Shown: in pieces, positions 8,622-16,675 of the stretch
Layout of the letters: the number at the start of each line of letters is the position of its first letter
How positions within the stretch are numbered: position 1 is the stretch's first letter
Source: Arcicella aurantiaca
GTDB taxonomy: Bacteria; Bacteroidota; Bacteroidia; Cytophagales; Spirosomataceae
Length of the DNA stretch: 64,000 nt
Direction: 5' to 3'
Assembly: GCF_003148625.1 (NCBI RefSeq)
Contig: NZ_QGGO01000001.1
Coordinates: forward strand, 248,001 to 312,000
Position numbers and translations under genes: made by a program
Notes under the pieces: generated by a model
Told to the model about the DNA's origin: nothing
The model's input: the letters and a program-made list of their open reading frames with translations, nothing else
The model's database searches: none

Positions 8622-9608
8622 TTATTGTTTGTAAAAGACCTCCAAAAGTTCGTAAGCGGCATGAATTGGGTGTTTTGTGCCTTCGCTAACGGCTTTTTGA
8701 ATGTCTCTGGTTTTTAAGGAAACGTTTTTATTGCTGTAAAAATTTTCCTCTAAGGTTTGTTTAATGAAATCGTTCATCCAATCTAAATTTTGGTTTTGCC
8801 GATTTTCTGCAAATTTACCACTCTTACTTAACAAATCCCGATGCTTTTCGACTAATTCCCATATTTCAGCGATTCCTTGCAAAGTTGTTGCCGAACAAGT
8901 TACCACTTCTGGAAACCAACCTGTGCCGTCGGGTGGAAATAAATGTAGAGCGTTTTGGTACTCAATTTTTGCCAATTTTGCCTGATTTTCATTGCCCGAA
9001 TCGGCTTTGGTGATGGCAATTAAATCCGCCATTTCCATAATGCCTTTTTTAATGCCTTGCAATTCGTCGCCCGCACCTGCCAACATCAACAAAAGGAAAA
9101 AATCGACCATGCCATGCACGTAGGTTTCGGACTGACCAACACCAACGGTTTCAATAATAATGACCTCAAAACCTGCGGCTTCGCAGAGTAGCATTGTTTC
9201 ACGAGTTTTGTGCGAAACGCCGCCCAAAGAATTACCCGTAGGAGAGGGGCGAATGTACGCCAAAGGCTCACGTGAAAGCTCTTCCATGCGGGTTTTGTCG
9301 CCCAAAATACTGCCTTTGGTAAGTTGAGAACTTGGGTCGATGGCAAGTACCGCAATTTTTTTCTGTTGATTGGTCAAATACTTACCAAAAGCCTCAATAA
9401 AGGTACTTTTGCCCACACCGGGAACGCCCGTAATGCCTAATCTGACGGACTTACCCGTATGAGGTAAAACGGCTTCTATAACTTCCTGAGCCAGTTTTTT
9501 ATCAGAAGGTAAATTGCTCTCAATCAGCGTAATAGCACGGCTAAGTATCATTCGATTACCCGAAATAATACCGTCTGTGTATTCTGAAAGAGAAAGTCTT
9601 TTTTTCAT
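8622..9608 (-). CDS. meaB: MeaB, GTPase chaperone of methylmalonyl-CoA mutase
   Basis: MeaB is a G3E-class P-loop GTPase that gates cobalamin loading of methylmalonyl-CoA mutase and protects it from inactivation. The Walker A motif GVPGVGKSTF (residues 61-70), the switch region ETVGVGQSE and the NKxD-like ITKAD are all present. I place the start at the ATG 9608 (MKKRLSLSEY), giving 328 residues, the usual length; an upstream in-frame ATG at 9653 adds a tail with no family similarity. The mutase subunits it serves are encoded 15 kb away at 24764-28303. It forms a tight operon with the RND gene. Confidence 0.95.
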   Translation of the reverse strand: MKKRLSLSEYTDGIISGNRMILSRAITLIESNLPSDKKLAQEVIEAVLPHTGKSVRLGITGVPGVGKSTFIEAFGKYLTNQQKKIAVLAIDPSSQLTKGSILGDKTRMEELSREPLAYIRPSPTGNSLGGVSHKTRETMLLCEAAGFEVIIIETVGVGQSETYVHGMVDFFLLLMLAGAGDELQGIKKGIMEMADLIAITKADSGNENQAKLAKIEYQNALHLFPPDGTGWFPEVVTCSATTLQGIAEIWELVEKHRDLLSKSGKFAENRQNQNLDWMNDFIKQTLEENFYSNKNVSLKTRDIQKAVSEGTKHPIHAAYELLEVFYKQ

Positions 9609-9709
9609 GGATTGTGTTTTGGTGCTGAGGGTTTGTAAACGGAAAAGATACAACTTAAAGTAGTAGGAACGCTTCGCTTAACTTGTAGTCAGTGTGGAGT
9701 TTTCATTAT

Positions 9710-10402
9710 TTAAAACCCTACCAATTCGTATAGTATTTCACCTTTTTTTAGAGGTAATTTTCCTTCATACCATTCTTTTAAATCTTTTCTTAAATCATCA
9801 TATTCTTTTTCAATAGTCAGAAGGAATAGAAATTGAAAAGTATCATAAGAATATCGAGGAGTATTTTCAGTTTGGTAGTTTTTACCATTTTCAAATTTTT
9901 TTTCAAAAGTTTCAAAGTAATAAACATCATTTTGGTAAATAGAAAGAATATCATACAAATCATTCTTATTCTTAATCTTCATTTCCTTTAAAAATAATTT
10001 TGCAAAGAGGTGTCTTCTTTTTAGGCTAAATTGTTTGCATAATTTTTCATTAAGATTGACTTTCTCTAATATCGCAGATTCTATTTGAGCTGACCATTCA
10101 TTAAATTTATCATTAAAAATATTATTTTCTAATGTGGCGTTTGCGATTTCCAATTGAGAAATATAGATTTGAGCTGTAATGCACACTAAAATAATTCCAA
10201 GGATTTCTGGAAAATTTTTGGAATTATATAAATTGAGATAAGTATGTATTGTGTCAATTGATGAAATACAGAAACTCATTTTTATTGCCAAACTGTGAAC
10301 ATATATAACCTTTGTAAGTAGAACGATTAGCATTATATATAATATGATGTCAAGTAATTTAGAGCTGAAATAGCTGAGTGTAGTTTTGGTTGTTTTTCTC
10401 AT
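9710..10402 (-). CDS. Hypothetical two-helix membrane protein
   Basis: I do not recognise this 230-residue protein. Hydrophobic segments are visible at about residues 17-40 and 65-85, followed by a hydrophilic Lys/Asn/Glu-rich region of about 145 residues with helical character, probably cytoplasmic. Codon use is noticeably more AT-rich than in the flanking meaB and ispD genes, and the gene is followed upstream by the repeat block at 10435-10542, which makes it a candidate acquired gene. It has an ATG start and no obvious partner. It could be an orphan sensor or a toxin-immunity type protein, but nothing in the sequence settles this. Confidence 0.6.
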   Translation of the reverse strand: MRKTTKTTLSYFSSKLLDIILYIMLIVLLTKVIYVHSLAIKMSFCISSIDTIHTYLNLYNSKNFPEILGIILVCITAQIYISQLEIANATLENNIFNDKFNEWSAQIESAILEKVNLNEKLCKQFSLKRRHLFAKLFLKEMKIKNKNDLYDILSIYQNDVYYFETFEKKFENGKNYQTENTPRYSYDTFQFLFLLTIEKEYDDLRKDLKEWYEGKLPLKKGEILYELVGF

Positions 10403-10434
10403 TGTATTTGTGTTTTAACTTTGTTAGAATTCCT

Positions 10435-10542
10435 CCCTCTGGTTCAAGCGTCCTCGCTTGAACCACTTTCGTGCGTAAGCAATTGAACTGTAAAAGGTTA
10501 GTTAAATTTCATGGTTCAAGCGAGGACGCTTGAACCAGAGGG
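10435..10542. repeat. 108-bp element with 31-bp perfect terminal inverted repeats, copy 1
   Basis: The ends at 10435-10465 and 10512-10542 are exact inverse complements, and each end is itself a palindrome around GGTTCAAGCG...CGCTTGAACC. The 46-base centre (CACTTTCGTGCGTAAGC...) is shared with the copies at 11097-11294. It sits seven bases past the stop codon of the outer-membrane gene at 10550. Confidence 0.85.
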
Positions 10543-10549
10543 TGAGGGT

Positions 10550-11059
10550 TTATTTCCCAAAAGTACCTAATAGTGATATTCCTAATGATTTTTTGTTAAA
10601 GTATTCCTTATTCAAGTCAAAAGAATAATTTATTTGTAGGCTTGTTCTTTCTGACAAACTATATCCTGCTAATGCGTTTAAGCCAAACCTTGTTTCTCCA
10701 TTAGAAGTTGCGAAACTCCATTTTGGTCCACCTCCAAGTTGAAAACCATAAAATTTAAAAACCATATTGAAAGGAGTATCAATATAATAATCGGTTGCAC
10801 TAATACTTGATGTTTTTGTTTCAGCAATGGCGGTATGTTTTACAAATTGTACCGTAGGCTGTAAAAAGAAATCATCACCTGCCATAATATCAAGAAAAAA
10901 ACCTGCATGAAAACCAAACCCATTTTTGTAGGTAAGGAGATTATTTGGGGCTGTATAATTGATACCTGTACTTGCAAAACCAAATTTATAACCAATTTTA
11001 GTTTGTGTAAAAGCTGTAAATGGTAGAATACATAGTGTGAGAAAAAGTAATTTTTTCAT
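10550..11059 (-). CDS. Small outer-membrane beta-barrel protein
   Basis: This 169-residue protein has a signal peptide (residues 1-19, cut after AFTQ) and then alternating short amphipathic strands with aromatic girdle residues, ending in a C-terminal strand with FGK, as in eight-stranded PorT/OmpX-like barrels of Bacteroidota. The start is the ATG at 11059; the frame stays open further upstream, but that extension only reads through the 11097-11294 repeat. The gene is bracketed on both sides by copies of the same 108-bp element, which may have allowed local duplication or movement. The precise role is unknown. Confidence 0.75.
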   Translation of the reverse strand: MKKLLFLTLCILPFTAFTQTKIGYKFGFASTGINYTAPNNLLTYKNGFGFHAGFFLDIMAGDDFFLQPTVQFVKHTAIAETKTSSISATDYYIDTPFNMVFKFYGFQLGGGPKWSFATSNGETRFGLNALAGYSLSERTSLQINYSFDLNKEYFNKKSLGISLLGTFGK

Positions 11060-11096
11060 AATGTGTGAGTTGTATTTAGTTAAAGTGTATTTCCCG

Positions 11097-11294
11097 TTCT
11101 GGTTCAAGCGTCCTCGCTTGAACCACTCTCGTACGTAAGCAATTGAACTGCACAAGGTTAATTAGATTTCATGGTTCAAGCGTCGCCGTTCTGGTTCAAG
11201 CGTCCTCGCTTGAACCACTTTCGTGCGTAAGTAATTGAACTGCAAAAGGTTATTTGAATTTCATGGTTCAAGCGAGGACGCTTGAACCAGAGGG
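11097..11294. repeat. 108-bp element copies 2 and 3, fused in tandem
   Basis: Copy 2 (11097-11182) lacks the last part of its right arm and runs straight into copy 3 (11189-11294) through GTCGCCGTT. Both share the palindromic GGTTCAAGCG ends and the centre with the copy at 10435-10542. Centre sequences differ at a few positions, so the copies are not brand new. Confidence 0.85.
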
Positions 11295-11336
11295 TTAATT
11301 TGTAGTCGTCTGTGGAGACACAGACAACGGCAAGTT

Positions 11337-11993
11337 TTACCCTTTCCCCAAAATAATCTCCGCCCATTGCAAATCTTCGGGTGTCGTGATTTTTATATTT
11401 TCGTAGCTTCCTTCAATGAGATTTATCGTAAAACCTGCGTGTTCAGCCACACTGGCATCGTCGGTGAAGGTGCTTAATTCTTCGGTTTCAAAGGCTTTTT
11501 TAATTAATGAAATCTGAAAAGTTTGCGGTGTCTGAATCAATCTAACCGTTGAACGGTCAATGGCTTGTCCGTTTACTCGCACCGAATCTTTGGAAGGAAC
11601 GCTCACCACGGCAGTACCTTTTTCGTTGGCAATTTTAAAACTCTCTTGAATTATTTCAGCAGAAACAAATGGACGCACGCCATCATGAATGGCAACAAGT
11701 CCTTCGTTTTCAATGGTTTTTAAGCCATTTAATCCCGACTGAAAGCGTGTATTTCCGCCTTTTACCAATTTGTGTGGAACGGTCGGGTATTTCTCACAAA
11801 GTTGATTCCAATACTCAAATTGTGATTCGGGTAAAACTAAAATTAGCTCAATTTCGGGTTCGGCTTCTTTAAATCTTTTGAGGCTGTGCATCAAAATTGG
11901 CAAGCCTCCTACTTCAATAAACTGTTTAGGAATATCACTTTTCATGCGACTTCCCGAACCTCCTGCAACAATAATTGCGTATTTTTTATTCAT
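11337..11993 (-). CDS. ispD: 2-C-methyl-D-erythritol 4-phosphate cytidylyltransferase
   Basis: IspD transfers CMP from CTP to methylerythritol phosphate, the third step of the MEP route to isoprenoids, in the cytoplasm. The 218-residue length is typical. The nucleotide-binding signature VAGGSGSRMKSDIPKQF is at the N-terminus, followed by HDGVRPFVS, DSVRV, TPQTFQ and TDDASVAEHAG, all family landmarks. The ATG at 11993 gives the standard start. It lies 111 bases downstream of the large FAD/Fe-S gene on the same strand, with a heptamer repeat in between, so it may be read from its own promoter. No other MEP gene is in the window. Confidence 0.96.
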   Translation of the reverse strand: MNKKYAIIVAGGSGSRMKSDIPKQFIEVGGLPILMHSLKRFKEAEPEIELILVLPESQFEYWNQLCEKYPTVPHKLVKGGNTRFQSGLNGLKTIENEGLVAIHDGVRPFVSAEIIQESFKIANEKGTAVVSVPSKDSVRVNGQAIDRSTVRLIQTPQTFQISLIKKAFETEELSTFTDDASVAEHAGFTINLIEGSYENIKITTPEDLQWAEIILGKG

Positions 11994-11999
11994 TTTTTC

Positions 12000-12099
12000 T
12001 ATGCGTTATGCGGTAGGCTTTAGGCAATATGTTTTGAAATGTCTTTACAGTTAGTTTATTGCTTTTAGCCTACTGCTTACAGCCCATCGCCTAAAGCCA
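12000..12099. repeat. Heptamer-type inverted repeat between the FAD/Fe-S gene and ispD
   Basis: The left part (12000-12031) uses 7-base units such as TATGCGG and TAGGCTT. The right part (12061-12099) uses the inverse set, such as GCCTACT and GCCTAAA. Together they form an imperfect inverted repeat in a codirectional gap. Confidence 0.65.
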
Positions 12100-12104
12100 A
12101 CCAA

Positions 12105-15100
12105 CTAATTCCCCAACAAGGCTTCCCACAAAATTTCTACGGGGTGTTGGGCGGTTCTACCCGTTCCATCTTTTATTTGATGACGGCAACTTGTACCTGG
12201 GGCAGCAATAATTACATCATCGGCCTGTTTTCTGATAGTTGGAAAAAGCACTAATTCACCAACTTTCATGGAGACTTCGTAATGTTCTGCTTCGTAACCA
12301 AAAGAACCTGCCATACCACAACAACCCGACGGAATTAATTGGACTTCATAATTAGCAGGCAATGACAGAATTTTCTTAGTTGCTACCAACGACGACAACG
12401 CCTTTTGATGACAATGTCCATGCAGTTTTATGAGCTTTTTATCCGCTTTGAACAAATCTTTGGTAATTTTCTTTTTATCAACTTCTTGAGCCAAGAACTC
12501 ATCAATCAAATACGCATTTTCGGCTACACGTTCTGCATCAGCTTTCAAATGTTGAGGCACTAAATCAAGATATTCGTCACGAAGCGTTAAGATTGCCGAA
12601 GGTTCAATTCCCAAAATTGGAGAATTGTCTTGAATGGCTTCCGTGAGCATTTGCACATTTTGAGCTGCAATTTTTTGAGCATCTTTTACCAATCCTTTTG
12701 AAAGATAAGTACGTCCACTTTCAATATGTTTTGGAATGTGAACTTCGTAGCCCAAAGCTGTCAATAATAAAATGGCTTTTTGCCCAATTTCAACGTCATT
12801 ATAATTTGTAAACTCATCACAGAAAAGATATACTTTACCTTGTTTTCTACGTTTTCCAAGATTTACAGAAGTGAAATGGACGCTATTTTTTTCTCTTTTT
12901 TTCTGAATATCAATTCTCTCTTCTTGCCATTTTCTTAGGGTGATTTTTCCAACGGTTGGAATAGACCTTTCAAGGGCAAAGCCTAAGAAATTTTTAGTAA
13001 TTTTTGACGTGAAATTATTGGTAATCAAGAAATTATATATTCTTGGGAATTTAGAAGCTAATTCTTGCGATTTTGTGAAATTACCAATCATTTTGGTTCT
13101 GAAAGGCACGCCGTGTTCATCGTAATAATGTTGTAAAAACTCTGCTTTCATTTTACCAACGTCAACTTTCGAGGGGCATTCAGATTTACAGCCTTTGCAC
13201 GACAAACATAAATCCATTACCTCCTTAATTTCTTCGTGGTTGAAACGGTTTTCTTTTTCAGAATTGGTTAAAAATCCACGTAAAATATTGGCTCTGGCAC
13301 GGGTTGTATCTTTTTCCATGCGAGTAGCCATATAACTCGGACACATCGTTCCGCCCGTCACTTCGGTTTTACGACAATCGCCTGAGCCTGAGCATTTTTC
13401 CGCTAAACGAAGGATTCCTTCTTGGTTTGAAAAATCAAAATAGGTTGTTATTTCTGGATTTTTCTTACCTGCTTCGTAGCGTAAAAACTCGTTCATGGGT
13501 GGCGTATTGACAATTTTACGAGCATTGAAAATGTTTTTCTGGTCGAATATTATTTTTACTTCTTTCAATAATTCATAAATATCTTTACCCAAAACACTTT
13601 CAATAAATTCACCTCTCAAACGTCCGTCGCCGTGTTCGCCACTTAATGAACCATTATATTTCTTGACTAATTCTGTTGTCTCTTTCAGTATCGTTCTGAA
13701 TAATTCTTTGCCCTCAACCGTTTTCAGATTTATCATTGGCTCAACGTGCAATTCTCCCGCACCCGCATGAGCATAATACGAAGCGTTGATATTATGACTT
13801 GCCAAAAGTTCTTGCAAATCAGCGATATATGCAGGTAAATCTTCGGGAGCAACGGCACAATCTTCAATTAAATTAACGGGCTGAATGTCTCCTTTCAAAT
13901 TCCGAATTAGTCCTAAACCTGCTTTTCTGACGTCCCAAGCAGGTTTGGTTTCTTCGCCTTTTACCACTGGGTAGGCATAACCAATTCCCGCTTTTTGAAA
14001 GTCGGAAATTAAAGCATTCGTTTTCGTATTGAGTTCGGTGTCGGTTTCTGCCATGAACTCAACCATCAAAATAGCCGCAGGGTCTCCTTCAATAAAAAAG
14101 CGATTTTGATGATAAACAGGGTGTCCTTTTGTGAAATCTAAAATGTATTTATCAACCAATTCAGAAGCGATTGGGCTGTGTTTCAGAGCGATTAAATTGG
14201 CTTGCAGAGAATCTTGAATGGTATGGCTATGAATACAAACTAAGGCAACCTCTTGCGGAGGAAGTGGAATGAGATTCAATTTTGCTTCCGTTACAAATGC
14301 CAAAGTGCCTTCTGAACCTGCCAAAAGTTTACAGAAATTGAAAGGTTTTTCTGACGTTGGGTGAAACAATTGATTATCGCTCAACATATCAAGAGCATAC
14401 CCTGTATTTCTACGTTGAAGCGTTTTTTTAGGATAACGTTTCTCAATGGTTTCTTGAATAGTTGGATTATTCAAAATTTTGAAAACTTGTCCGTAAATAT
14501 GGCTTTCTAAGTTCTTCTGCGTAGCTTTTTTGAAAAAATCTTCTTTGGAAACTTCTGAAAAAACAGCTTCAGAACCATCACTCAAAAGTACATTTGCCGA
14601 CAATAAATTACTGCGAGTATCGCCCCAAACAATTGAGTGTAAACCGCATGAATTATTGCCAATCATACCACCAATCATGGCTCGGTTTGAGGTAGATGTT
14701 TCTGGACCAAACATCAAACCATAAGGTTTCAAAATGACATTCAAATCGTCCCGAATTACCCCAGGTTGTACTCTTACCCAACGTTCTTCTTGGTTTATTT
14801 CAATGACTTCCGTAAAATGTTTTGAAATATCAACCACAATTCCTTTGCCCACTACTTGCCCTGCCAACGACGTGCCTGCCGAGCGTGGAATAAGCGTAAC
14901 TCGGTACTGATTCGCAAATTTTATCAATGCTTTTAAATCGGCAATGTCTTTGGGAATGGCAACTGCCAAAGGTTTTTCTTGATAAACAGAGGCATCAGTT
15001 GAATAAAGAATTTTCTGAGCGTTGTGCGTGGTTGAATTGTCAAAAAAAAGCTCTCCTGCAAAAGACTCTTGCAAGATATTGAAGTCTGTGATAGTAATTT

Positions 15101-15119
15101 TAGCAGCCATATTTACCAT
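12105..15119 (-). CDS. FAD-linked, Fe-S and CCG-domain oxidoreductase fusion (D-lactate/2-hydroxyacid dehydrogenase type)
   Basis: This 1004-residue protein fuses a GlcD-like flavin dehydrogenase with its Fe-S electron-transfer partner. Residues about 50-200 form the FAD-binding domain (PRSAGTSLAGQVVGKG), about 230-550 the FAD oxidase C-terminal domain with GELHVEPMI and SGEHGDGR, about 590-680 two ferredoxin-like clusters (CSGSGDCR, CLSCKGCKSECPSKV), and the C-terminus a GlpC/HdrB-type CCG region (HCHQKAL, GCCGMAGSFGYE). It probably oxidises D-lactate or another D-2-hydroxyacid at the inner membrane and passes electrons to the quinone pool. The start could also be the ATG at 15110 (MAAK). 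The substrate is an inference. Confidence 0.9.
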   Translation of the reverse strand: MVNMAAKITITDFNILQESFAGELFFDNSTTHNAQKILYSTDASVYQEKPLAVAIPKDIADLKALIKFANQYRVTLIPRSAGTSLAGQVVGKGIVVDISKHFTEVIEINQEERWVRVQPGVIRDDLNVILKPYGLMFGPETSTSNRAMIGGMIGNNSCGLHSIVWGDTRSNLLSANVLLSDGSEAVFSEVSKEDFFKKATQKNLESHIYGQVFKILNNPTIQETIEKRYPKKTLQRRNTGYALDMLSDNQLFHPTSEKPFNFCKLLAGSEGTLAFVTEAKLNLIPLPPQEVALVCIHSHTIQDSLQANLIALKHSPIASELVDKYILDFTKGHPVYHQNRFFIEGDPAAILMVEFMAETDTELNTKTNALISDFQKAGIGYAYPVVKGEETKPAWDVRKAGLGLIRNLKGDIQPVNLIEDCAVAPEDLPAYIADLQELLASHNINASYYAHAGAGELHVEPMINLKTVEGKELFRTILKETTELVKKYNGSLSGEHGDGRLRGEFIESVLGKDIYELLKEVKIIFDQKNIFNARKIVNTPPMNEFLRYEAGKKNPEITTYFDFSNQEGILRLAEKCSGSGDCRKTEVTGGTMCPSYMATRMEKDTTRARANILRGFLTNSEKENRFNHEEIKEVMDLCLSCKGCKSECPSKVDVGKMKAEFLQHYYDEHGVPFRTKMIGNFTKSQELASKFPRIYNFLITNNFTSKITKNFLGFALERSIPTVGKITLRKWQEERIDIQKKREKNSVHFTSVNLGKRRKQGKVYLFCDEFTNYNDVEIGQKAILLLTALGYEVHIPKHIESGRTYLSKGLVKDAQKIAAQNVQMLTEAIQDNSPILGIEPSAILTLRDEYLDLVPQHLKADAERVAENAYLIDEFLAQEVDKKKITKDLFKADKKLIKLHGHCHQKALSSLVATKKILSLPANYEVQLIPSGCCGMAGSFGYEAEHYEVSMKVGELVLFPTIRKQADDVIIAAPGTSCRHQIKDGTGRTAQHPVEILWEALLGN

Positions 15120-15379
15120 TTAGTGATGAGAGATAAGTAATGAGTTTTAAGTTTTGGTTTTAGATGGCAACCAAATTTTACCGACTACTTAATAGCTCAT
15201 TACTTGTTTCTACGTGTAAAATTATCACATTGAATACTAAAACAGCAAATAGCGAAAAACTTTATTTCCAATCTTACCGATATTCTACCTTTCAGCCCTT
15301 TGATAGCGTCCATTGGTCATTTCCTTGTTGTATTTGGAATATGATATTTCTAAATTTAAACTTCAAAAATCGTATAATT

Positions 15380-16621
15380 ATGAAATTTCTTCGACAACTT
15401 TTAGAAAGTATCAGATTTGCTTGGCAAGCCCTTCGTAGTAATCTTCTACGGACTACACTTTCACTTTTGGGTGTTACTATCGGTATTTTTTCAATTGTGG
15501 CAGTTTATACTTTTGTCGATTCTATGAATTCGGGTATTCGTGAACAAATTGATTCTTTCGGGAAAGGCGTGGTTTATGTAGGAAAATGGCCTTGGGTGAT
15601 GGGAAATAATTATCCTTGGTGGAAATATATCAATCGCCCAACGATGAAATATAATGAATATCGTTATTTGAGTGATAATCTCGAAAATGCACAAGCAATT
15701 TCTATTTTAGATGGTCGCCAAACGACTTTGAAAAATGGAAATAATAGTATTGAATCTCGATTGTTGGGAGTGAGTTATGATTACAATAAAATTTCAGATG
15801 TACCCGTAGAAAATGGTCGTTATTTCTTGACAAATGAAACGGACAATTCTGCTTTTGCTGTAATTCTTGGGGCTGATATTAAAGAAGCTCTTTTCCCAAA
15901 TATTGCGGATGCCGTTGGTGAAACGATAAAAATCAATGGAATTAAGTTTAAGGTAATTGCCACGATGCGAAAGAAAGGGGAAGATTTAATTAGCCTTGGA
16001 GGTTCGCCCGATGACCGTGCGTATATTCCGTACACGACTTACGCAAGTCTTTTCCAAAAAGATGAACCTGAGCCAGATATTGCCATAAAAGCATACGATT
16101 GGGATAATGGACAAGAAACTTTGGAGGGTGAAATTACGGGTTTGATGAGAAGTAGAAGAGGTTTGAAGCCAACGCAAGACGATAATTTTTCGATTAATAG
16201 ATTGGATGGAGCCGTGAAGTTTTTTGATTCAATTTTCTCAAGTTTAAACGTTGGAGGAGGTATTATTGCTCTTTTCTCATTATTAGTTGGCGGTTTCGGA
16301 ATTGCCAATATTATGTTTGTTTCGGTAAAGGAAAGAACCAATATTATCGGTATTCAGAAGTCGTTGGGAGCGAAGAATTATTTTATTCTTTTTCAATTTT
16401 TATTTGAAGCCGTTTTCTTGAGTTTGATTGGTGGTTTGGTTGGTATTTTATTAGTCTGGCTACTGTCTTTCATAGATTTTGGTTCACTAAAATTAGTATT
16501 GAGTTATTCAAATATGATAAAAGGAATTATAACGGCAACCGTTATTGGGGTAATTTCTGGAATTGTTCCCGCATGGATTGCGGCACGTTTAGACCCAGTA
16601 ATTGCGATTCGTTCAAAGTAG
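15380..16621 (+). CDS. ABC transporter permease, MacB/FtsX family
   Basis: This 413-residue inner-membrane protein has the MacB permease plan: one membrane segment near residues 20-45 (LLRTTLSLLGVTIGIF), a periplasmic domain of about 230 residues, and three C-terminal segments with the FtsX-core sequence KERTNIIGIQKSLGAK. I chose the ATG at 15380 because it starts exactly before the conserved MKFLRQLLESIRFAWQAL; an open frame reaching 15164 has no family similarity. No ATPase gene is adjacent, so the partner is elsewhere. The TAG stop (16619-16621) lies inside the palindrome that follows. Likely cargo: a lipid, lipoprotein or peptide. Confidence 0.9.
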   Translation: MKFLRQLLESIRFAWQALRSNLLRTTLSLLGVTIGIFSIVAVYTFVDSMNSGIREQIDSFGKGVVYVGKWPWVMGNNYPWWKYINRPTMKYNEYRYLSDNLENAQAISILDGRQTTLKNGNNSIESRLLGVSYDYNKISDVPVENGRYFLTNETDNSAFAVILGADIKEALFPNIADAVGETIKINGIKFKVIATMRKKGEDLISLGGSPDDRAYIPYTTYASLFQKDEPEPDIAIKAYDWDNGQETLEGEITGLMRSRRGLKPTQDDNFSINRLDGAVKFFDSIFSSLNVGGGIIALFSLLVGGFGIANIMFVSVKERTNIIGIQKSLGAKNYFILFQFLFEAVFLSLIGGLVGILLVWLLSFIDFGSLKLVLSYSNMIKGIITATVIGVISGIVPAWIAARLDPVIAIRSK

Positions 16622-16675
16622 CACAGGTTTTAACCTGTCAAAATTTAATCGGACAGGTTAAAACCTGTGCTACTT
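16616..16675. repeat. 24-bp inverted repeat overlapping two convergent stop codons (AAGTAGCACAGG type)
   Basis: The arms at 16616-16639 and 16652-16675 pair perfectly, and each contains the smaller palindrome ACAGGTTTTAACCTGT. The permease TAG stop (16619-16621) lies in the left arm and the DUF3667 TAA stop (16674-16676) overlaps the end of the right arm, so the element is exactly as long as the gap. Confidence 0.88.

Noticed and set aside
11176-11367. A 63-codon minus-strand frame upstream of the outer-membrane gene
   Set aside because: It reads through the 108-bp repeat element; similar peptide strings appear wherever the element is translated, so it is repeat translation, not a gene.
15164-15379. 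An N-terminal extension of the ABC permease
   Set aside because: The 72 extra residues lack similarity and run through a heptamer-like region; the ATG at 15380 starts exactly at the conserved permease N-terminus.
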